Assembly (NCBI GenBank): GCA_018827585.1
Contig: JAHJXP010000159.1
Span: forward strand, 1-11,038
DNA: 11,038 bases
Source: Pseudomonadota bacterium
GTDB lineage: Bacteria; Desulfobacterota; Syntrophia; Syntrophales; UBA5619
Reading direction: 5' to 3'
Shown piece after piece: positions 6,149 through 11,038 of this stretch; position 1 is the stretch's first letter; each line of letters starts with the position of its first letter. The position numbers were made by a program, and so were the translations under genes. The notes beneath the pieces were generated by a model. The model saw only the letters and a program-made list of their open reading frames with translations, was not told where the DNA came from and did not search any database.

Positions 6149-6346
6149 ATGACTGAGAGGGAAAATCAACAAATGGACGCCGGGAAACTCCTCGGCGAGG
6201 CGGTGATCCTCCGGAAACGGATCCAGGAGCTGGAGAGCGCCGAAGCGGAGGGACGACGCATGGAGGAGGCCCTCCGGGATTCCGAGGAACGCTTTTCCCA
6301 ATTCATGAGATATTTGCCCGGACGGGCAGACATCAAGGATTCCTAG
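6149..6346 (+). CDS. N-terminal fragment of an amber-interrupted PAS/HD-GYP protein
   Basis: The ATG at 6149 has AAAGGAG 5 nt upstream, an excellent ribosome site. The 65 residues are a charged, probably coiled-coil segment (LRKRIQELESAEAEGRRMEEALRD, written here in part) leading into the first part of a PAS domain (SEERFSQFMRYLPGRADIKDS). TAG at 6344-6346 then ends the frame. The same frame continues without further stops as GRFLFVNEEFRRTLGMDPESL, the next part of the PAS fold, so this is the head of a longer gene, not a separate protein. The usual residue at the stop position in such PAS domains is polar (for example IKDSxGRFLFVN), reachable from GAG, AAG or CAG by one base change. Confidence 0.75.
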   Translation: MTERENQQMDAGKLLGEAVILRKRIQELESAEAEGRRMEEALRDSEERFSQFMRYLPGRADIKDS

Positions 6347-6391
6347 GGCCGTTTCCTTTTTGTCAACGAGGAATTCCGGCGGACCTTAGGC

Positions 6392-7249
6392 ATGGATCCG
6401 GAGAGCCTGATCGGCAAGACCTCTGCGGATCTGTGGTCGCCCGAGATTGCGGAGGCCGTCATGGCCAAAGAGAAAGAGGTCCTGCAGGGACAGATCATCC
6501 GGGAAGAGTCGGAGCGGCCCGGACGCGCGCCCGGCGAGAAGACCTGGCGGCTGAACTACCGGTTTCCCATCCACCGGAAGGGGAAGCCCCTTCTCATCGG
6601 GGGGATTTCTGTGGATGTGACCGAGATTCACCGGACGAAAGAGGAGCTCGAAAAGACGACGGAGAAGCTGCGGCACGCCCTGGGGGCGATCATCCTGACC
6701 CTTTCCACGGTTGCCGAGATCCGTGATCCCTACACGGCCGGCCACCAGCGGCGGGTCTCCGATCTGGCCCGTTCCATTGCCCAGGAGATGGAAATCAGCC
6801 CGGATGTCATCGACGGCATCCGGCTGGCGGGAATGATTCACGATGTCGGCAAGATCTCCATCCCCGCGGAGATCCTCTCCAAACCGACCACACTGACGGA
6901 GATCGAACTCAGCCTCATCCGGATTCATTCTCAGGCGGCATTTGATATCCTGGAGAAAATCGATTTTCCCTGGCCCATCGCCGATATCATCCATCAGCAC
7001 CACGAGCGGTTGGACGGATCCGGCTATCCGCGGGGATTGAAGAACGATGAGATCTGCCTCGAAGCGAGGGTCTTGGCGGTGGCCGACGTGGTGGAGGCCA
7101 TGGCGTCCCACCGCCCCTACCGTCCGGGTCTCGGCCAGGACGCCGCGCTTGCCGAGATCGCGGCGAACCGGGGGAGGCTCTATGACGAAAAGGTCGTCGA
7201 CGCCTGCCTCAAGGTTTTTGCGGCCGGATACCGGTTGCCGGGAAACTGA
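6392..7249 (+). CDS. HD-GYP domain protein with PAS remnant, downstream part of the amber-interrupted gene
   Basis: HD-GYP proteins hydrolyse cyclic di-GMP, lowering its level in the cytoplasm. From the only usable in-frame start after the amber codon (ATG 6392) the product has 285 residues. Residues 1-80 are the second half of a PAS domain (ending GGISVDVTEIHRTKEEL), then a helical linker, then the HD-GYP domain at about 95-280. Key residues are intact: H150-D151 in MIHDVGKISIP, and HHERLDGSGYP at 203-213. The enzyme core therefore looks functional. The ribosome site before 6392 is weak, so expression would depend on reinitiation, suppression of the amber codon, or the reading being a sequencing error. 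In its original form the protein ran from 6149 to 7249, 366 codons plus stop. No receiver or membrane segment is visible, so it was a cytoplasmic PAS-regulated phosphodiesterase. Confidence 0.85.
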   Translation: MDPESLIGKTSADLWSPEIAEAVMAKEKEVLQGQIIREESERPGRAPGEKTWRLNYRFPIHRKGKPLLIGGISVDVTEIHRTKEELEKTTEKLRHALGAIILTLSTVAEIRDPYTAGHQRRVSDLARSIAQEMEISPDVIDGIRLAGMIHDVGKISIPAEILSKPTTLTEIELSLIRIHSQAAFDILEKIDFPWPIADIIHQHHERLDGSGYPRGLKNDEICLEARVLAVADVVEAMASHRPYRPGLGQDAALAEIAANRGRLYDEKVVDACLKVFAAGYRLPGN

Positions 7250-7282
7250 ATCTCGGGCCACGCGCCCGGAGAGGACGCAGGA

Positions 7283-7537
7283 ATGAAGGACGAAAAGAGG
7301 ACAAAAGGGCAGCTTATTGAGGAGCTATCCCTCCTGCGCCTTGAGCGGCGGAGCTCAAGAGACTCGAAACCGAATGTAAACGGACCGAGGAAGCCCTTCA
7401 ACAGGCCGATTCGCTTTTGACTTCAACGATCGAATCCACCGCCGACGGGATTCTGGTTGTGGATAGTCAAAGGAAGGCGACCATTTTCAATCAAAAGTTC
7501 CTTTCCCCTGTGGCGTATTCCGGAATCGCTTGCCATT
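7283..7537 (+). pseudogene. Decayed N-terminal remnant of a PAS sensor gene
   Basis: An ATG at 7283 opens MKDEKRTKGQLIEELSLLRLE, the typical coiled start of cytoplasmic PAS sensors, but its frame ends after 45 codons. A second frame takes over near 7350 with ELKRLETECKRTEEALQQ, then SLLTSTIESTADGILVVDS and RKATIFNQKFLS, a clear PAS domain. A third frame continues from the CCCC run near 7505 with LWRIPESLA, the conserved PAS sequence that should follow. Recognisable coding then stops at about 7537 and A+T-rich promoter-like DNA begins. So there are at least two frameshifts and a loss of everything after the first half of the PAS domain. It starts 33 nt after the HD-GYP stop, suggesting a former operon. 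What output domain it had is unknown. Sequencing error could explain the shifts but not the truncation. Confidence 0.7.
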
Positions 7538-7559
7538 TTATTGTATTTGGTGATATATT
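7530..7559 (+). promoter_or_regulatory. Sigma70-like promoter of the binding-protein/cyclase unit
   Basis: -35 TTGCCA (7530-7535), an 18-nt spacer and -10 TATATT (7554-7559, 5 of 6). A start near 7566 leaves a leader of about 110 nt. The -35 overlaps the last recognisable codons of the PAS remnant, so the promoter begins exactly where the older gene was cut off. The leader holds a small hairpin (TTCGC-GAGG-GCGAA, 7603-7616) and a repeated CGATAT (7643-7648 and 7651-7656). I found no match to a c-di-GMP riboswitch core. Confidence 0.5.
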
Positions 7560-7676
7560 GACATGGGCGTTACGGTGAAGACACATTTCATCTATTGAAA
7601 CATTCGCGAGGGCGAAACGTAAATCCTCTCCCGTTCTGAATACGATATCTCGATATACAGGAAATGGGGCTCGTCC

Positions 7677-8549
7677 ATGAAACGCCATTCGCGCCATCTC
7701 ATCCTTATCTTCACTGCCCTTATGATCGGGGGGTCTATCGTTGCGGGCTCCGCTTCAGCGAATCCTCAAGAAAAATTGATCATTACAGGCTCAGGTTCGG
7801 GCATCGGCGCCATGCGACGGATGGCCGAGGGCTTTCAAAGGAAACACCCCAACGTCTCCGTCGACGTCCTCCCCAGTATCGGCAGCACAGGAGGCATCAA
7901 AGCCGTAAAGGAAGGGAAGATCGATATCGGATTGTCCTACCGTCCCCTCACGCCGGAGGAGCGGAGCATGGGAATCATCGAGGAGCCTTATGGCCGCACT
8001 CCCCTTATCTTCGGGGTACAGGAGTCAAACCCGACCAAAGGTGTGACTCTTACAGAGATAGAAGACATATATGCGGGAAAGCGCAGGACCTGGCCCGATG
8101 GAACGCCCATCAGGCTTATCCTTCGTCCTTGGCGTGACAGTTTTTCGGTCTATCTGGCGAGCATCAATCCCCGCTTAAAATCGGTGTCCGAGAAGGCCCA
8201 CTCCATTCCCGGCGTCTTTGTCGGTATGACGGATCAGGAAGCAGCCGAGCAAATCGAGAAGACGCCCGGTTCATTCGGTATAACCAGCGCTTGTCTGGTA
8301 GCAGTAGAGAAAAGAAAGATCAAAGCCCTCTTAGTCGATGGGGTCGCCCCTGCACTCTCCAATATTCCCGACGGCGTCGATATTTCCGCCGGCAAGTATC
8401 CCTATACCATGACAATGTCCTTGGTCTACAAGGGGGATGCGGATAAGGGTGCGGTGAAGGACTTTATCAAGTTCGTCTTCTCGAAGGATGGAAGGAAGAT
8501 CCTCTCTGAAAGCGGCCATGTGACTTTGCCGCAAATCACCGGAAAGTGA
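7677..8549 (+). CDS. Secreted PstS-like substrate-binding protein
   Basis: A 290-residue periplasmic binding protein of the phosphate-ABC-transporter PstS-like family (PBP_like_2 type). Residues 1-28 are a classic Sec signal peptide (KRHSRH, hydrophobic core, cleavage after SASA). The mature protein opens KLIITGSGSGIGAMRRMAEGF, the first ligand loop of phosphate or oxyanion binders. DVLPSIGSTGGIKAVKEGKIDIGLSYRPL follows in the order of PstS (quoted in two halves: DVLPSIGSTGG, IKAVKEGKIDIGLSYRPL), then IRLILRPWRDSFSVYL and a late SFGITSACLV. No transporter permease or ATPase gene follows; instead a diguanylate cyclase receptor starts 12 nt after the stop, in the same frame. I infer a sensing role rather than uptake. 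The ligand may be phosphate or another anion and is not proven. The ribosome site is mediocre (GGGG at about 8-11 nt), and no better in-frame start exists. Confidence 0.9.
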   Translation: MKRHSRHLILIFTALMIGGSIVAGSASANPQEKLIITGSGSGIGAMRRMAEGFQRKHPNVSVDVLPSIGSTGGIKAVKEGKIDIGLSYRPLTPEERSMGIIEEPYGRTPLIFGVQESNPTKGVTLTEIEDIYAGKRRTWPDGTPIRLILRPWRDSFSVYLASINPRLKSVSEKAHSIPGVFVGMTDQEAAEQIEKTPGSFGITSACLVAVEKRKIKALLVDGVAPALSNIPDGVDISAGKYPYTMTMSLVYKGDADKGAVKDFIKFVFSKDGRKILSESGHVTLPQITGK

Positions 8550-8561
8550 GGTGAAGCGCCT

Positions 8562-11038
8562 TTGGATTCCCGGCGTCTGCAATCGAAAGCACCCGCCACA
8601 AGGATCATGAAGCTCCTGGGGGCTCTGGTGGCGTGCATTTTCGCCATTGCAATCCCCTTTTGGTACTATATGCTTTCGGTATCCGAGATACGGGAATCTC
8701 TTGCGATAGAAACCTTCTTTCTTGCAAAATCCGTCGAAAGAATCATCCAGACCCGGCCGGATATGTGGGAGTTCGAGAGTGTGAGATTGCAGGAGATTGT
8801 CTCGCAAACCGTGCTCCCCGGGAAACCGCTTGAAAGGATCATTCGCAACGCGGCGGGAACAGTGGTCGAGAAAACAGCTACTGCAACGAGACGCCCGCTT
8901 ATCTCGGTTTCGGTGACTCTGTTTGACTCAGGACGACCTGTCGGTTCGTTCGAAGCCAGACATTCCATCCGCACACCGGTCGTCTTTACGGTGCTTTTTG
9001 GAATCTTCAGTTCGTTTCTCGGCACCCTGATCTATGTCATCTTCCGCACCTATCCGATTAAAAAACTTGACCGCACCTTGGCCGATCTGCAGCGGGCGGA
9101 GGAGGAGCAGCGCCTGAGCCGGGCGATCGCCGAGCAGTTGGCCGAAGAGACGAAGGTCATCGCCGAGATCGGGCGGCTGATCGGCTCCACGCTGGACATC
9201 GACGAGGTGTACGAGCGGTTTGCCGCCGAGGTCCGAAAACTCATTCCCTTTGACAGGCTCGCCATTAACCTGTGCAGTGTTCATGACGACACCCTCAGTA
9301 TCGCCTATGTTTTCGGGTCCGATATTTCCGGGCGTATGCGGGGGGATTCTCTTTCCCTGTCGGGGACGGTGAGTGAGGCGGTCATACGCACGAGGACCGG
9401 CTTGCTCCTCAATCCCCAAAACGCTGACGAGGTCGTCGCCCAGTTCCCCGCTTTCTCTCCCTCATTGCAGGCGGGGATGCTCTCTTTCATGGCTGTTCCC
9501 CTGATCTCCCGGGATGAGGCGATCGGCACCCTCCACTTCCGGTCGAAAACACCGAACGCCTACACCGAGCAGGACCTCCAGCTGGCGGAGAGGATCGGGG
9601 CGCAGATTGCCGGGGCGATCGCCAACGCGCAGCTGTTTGCCGACCTGAAGGATACGGAAAATTCATTGCGGGAGAGCGAGGGTCGTTTCCGCGGCTTGGT
9701 TGAGCAGGCTGCGGTGGGCGTGGCCGAGATCTTTATGAACACGGGCCGATTTCTGACGGTGAACCGGCGGCTTTGCGAGATGGTCGGCAGGACGGAGGAG
9801 GAGATGTTGGCCACCACCTTCCAGGCGATCACGCATCCGGAGGATCTTCAACTGCACGTGGAAAAAACACGAATGATGCTGGCCGGGGAGATCCGTCACT
9901 ACAGCCTGGAGAAGCGCTACCTCCGGAAGGACGGGGGGATCGTCTGGGTGAATATCACGGTGTCGCCGCTCTGGAAGCCGGGAGAAGCGCCCGGGCGGAA
10001 CATCGTCGTGGTTGAGGACATCACCGACCGCAAGCGGATGGAGGAGGAAAATGAACGGCGTTCCAAACAGATGGCCGCGCTGCATGAGATGGGCCTTGAG
10101 CTCACGGCCGAATTGAACCTGAACGCGCTTCTCCAATCCATCGCCGAGCGGGCACTGAACCTGATCGGCGGCAAATCATGCAATTGTTATATCTACAGGC
10201 CGGAATCGGATTCGCTTGAGCGGGTTGCAATAGCCGGTGAGGAACTGGTTCTCGGCGCGAAAACGCGTCGGCGCGGCGAAGGCGTCGTCGGTCAGGTCTG
10301 GGCGACGGGCGCCCCCATACTGATCAATGACTATCACTCCTGGCCGGGGCGAGAAAGGAAGTATGATAATTTCCCGAACCGTGCGTTGGTGACAGTGCCG
10401 GTTCGCTGGGGTGAAGAATTCCTGGGCGTTCTCAATATCCTGGCGTATGTGCCCCACAGATTCACCGAGGCGGATATGGATATGCTGGGCCTTTTTGCAA
10501 TGCAGTCCGCGATCGCCATCCGCAACGCAAGGCTCTACAGCAAAATCGAACAGTTGTCCGTGACGGACGAGTTGACGGGCCTGTTCAACCGTCGCGGTTT
10601 TTTCCAGTTGGGCGAGCGTGAATTCGAACGCGCGTTGCGTTTCGGCCGGCCCCTTTCAGCGCTGATGCTCGATATCGACCACTTCAAGAGGGTCAACGAC
10701 ACCCACGGCCATGCCGGCGGCGACCAGGTCCTGCGCGTGCTGGCCGATTGTTTCCGACAGAACACCCGTGCCATCGATATCGCGGGGCGCTACGGCGGCG
10801 AGGAATTCGTCCTTCTCTTGCCGGAGATTTCCCTTCCGGAGGCGATCCAGATTGCCGAACGCCTCCGGCAATCCATGGCCGACCTCTCCATTCCGATCGG
10901 TTCGGAGAACGGTCATCCTCCGCCTGTGGACATCTCGATCACCGTGAGCATAGGCTTGGCCGCTTTGTCGCAGGACGGTCAGAGTTTGACCGATCTTCTC
11001 GACAAGGCGGATCAGGTCCTGTATCGGGCGAAGGATTC
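8562..11038 (+). CDS. Membrane receptor diguanylate cyclase, GAF-PAS-GAF-GGDEF (3' end missing)
   Basis: Makes cyclic di-GMP from two GTP in response to envelope and cytoplasmic signals. From the TTG at 8562 the visible 825 codons give: TM1 at about 18-38; a periplasmic loop of about 98 residues (ETFFLAKSVERIIQTRPDMW region); TM2 at about 139-161; a coiled coil; GAF1 at about 195-358; PAS at about 373-487; GAF2 at about 502-660; GGDEF from about 666. The active site GGEEF is intact at 745-749, with metal-binding DIDHFK upstream and the product-inhibition site R736-A-I-D739 five residues before GGEEF. The window ends just before the domain's last helix. TTG is preferred because GAGGTGA lies 10 nt upstream; ATG at 8607 (MKLLGALVACIF) is the alternative, with AAGG only 3 nt before it. 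The gene follows the binding protein by 12 nt. The small HAMP-like region after TM2 is too short to call. Confidence 0.92.
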   Translation, partial: MDSRRLQSKAPATRIMKLLGALVACIFAIAIPFWYYMLSVSEIRESLAIETFFLAKSVERIIQTRPDMWEFESVRLQEIVSQTVLPGKPLERIIRNAAGTVVEKTATATRRPLISVSVTLFDSGRPVGSFEARHSIRTPVVFTVLFGIFSSFLGTLIYVIFRTYPIKKLDRTLADLQRAEEEQRLSRAIAEQLAEETKVIAEIGRLIGSTLDIDEVYERFAAEVRKLIPFDRLAINLCSVHDDTLSIAYVFGSDISGRMRGDSLSLSGTVSEAVIRTRTGLLLNPQNADEVVAQFPAFSPSLQAGMLSFMAVPLISRDEAIGTLHFRSKTPNAYTEQDLQLAERIGAQIAGAIANAQLFADLKDTENSLRESEGRFRGLVEQAAVGVAEIFMNTGRFLTVNRRLCEMVGRTEEEMLATTFQAITHPEDLQLHVEKTRMMLAGEIRHYSLEKRYLRKDGGIVWVNITVSPLWKPGEAPGRNIVVVEDITDRKRMEEENERRSKQMAALHEMGLELTAELNLNALLQSIAERALNLIGGKSCNCYIYRPESDSLERVAIAGEELVLGAKTRRRGEGVVGQVWATGAPILINDYHSWPGRERKYDNFPNRALVTVPVRWGEEFLGVLNILAYVPHRFTEADMDMLGLFAMQSAIAIRNARLYSKIEQLSVTDELTGLFNRRGFFQLGEREFERALRFGRPLSALMLDIDHFKRVNDTHGHAGGDQVLRVLADCFRQNTRAIDIAGRYGGEEFVLLLPEISLPEAIQIAERLRQSMADLSIPIGSENGHPPPVDISITVSIGLAALSQDGQSLTDLLDKADQVLYRAKD

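Noticed and set aside
6344..6346. Pyrrolysine insertion at the amber codon
   Set aside because: A PAS domain in an HD-GYP protein is not a known pyrrolysine site and no pyl gene is in the window; simple nonsense mutation or read error is more likely, so it is kept only as an alternative.
6386..7261. 291-codon minus-strand frame opposite the HD-GYP gene
   Set aside because: The plus strand carries complete HD and GYP motifs; the antisense frame has no motif and begins inside the gap before the PAS remnant.
7566..7676. Possible c-di-GMP riboswitch in the leader of the binding-protein gene
   Set aside because: The gene context made it attractive, but I could not find the GEMM core or the paired stems; only a short 5-bp hairpin is present.

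Overview
The window looks like a G+C-rich (roughly 60%) bacterial chromosome. I infer an anaerobic member of the former Deltaproteobacteria (Desulfobacterota, Syntrophales- or Geobacter-like). The basis is lar genes, an AMMECR1/MEMO fusion, a cold-shock protein and PAS/HD-GYP/GGDEF signalling proteins behind a phosphate-binding-like protein. The assignment rests on gene content only. There is no tRNA, rRNA, CRISPR array or transposase that I can see.

Left half, minus strand (1-5792, read right to left): a 66-residue cold-shock protein with a strong promoter, a leader of about 160 nt and a very good intrinsic terminator; then a 421-base gene-free stretch with two palindromes, a 48-base polypurine run and the glk promoter; then glucokinase (glk); a MEMO-AMMECR1 fusion protein with a probable export signal; a membrane-anchored M28 metallopeptidase whose start region touches the end of the fusion gene; and, behind its own consensus promoter, larE followed after 1 nt by larB (cut off by the window edge). 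LarB and LarE make the dithiolated precursor of the nickel-pincer cofactor used by LarA-type racemases. LarC and LarA are not in view.

Right half, plus strand (6149-11038): a c-di-GMP signalling region with visible gene decay. A PAS/HD-GYP gene is interrupted by an in-frame amber codon. It is followed by a remnant of a PAS sensor gene with two apparent frameshifts and a truncated end. Beyond that remnant, a sigma70-like promoter drives an intact two-gene unit: a secreted PstS-like binding protein and, 12 nt later, a two-TM receptor with GAF-PAS-GAF-GGDEF domains, cut off by the right edge. The likely logic is that the binding protein reports an envelope ligand or state to the periplasmic loop of the diguanylate cyclase. 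The HD-GYP protein, if still functional, would oppose it by degrading c-di-GMP.

The most notable points are the amber-split HD-GYP gene, the frameshifted PAS remnant next to it, the binding-protein/diguanylate-cyclase pair with a base-composition break inside the receptor gene, a terminator-like hairpin in the cold-shock leader, and a strong ribosome site upstream of larE that serves an overlapping 11-codon ORF rather than larE itself.
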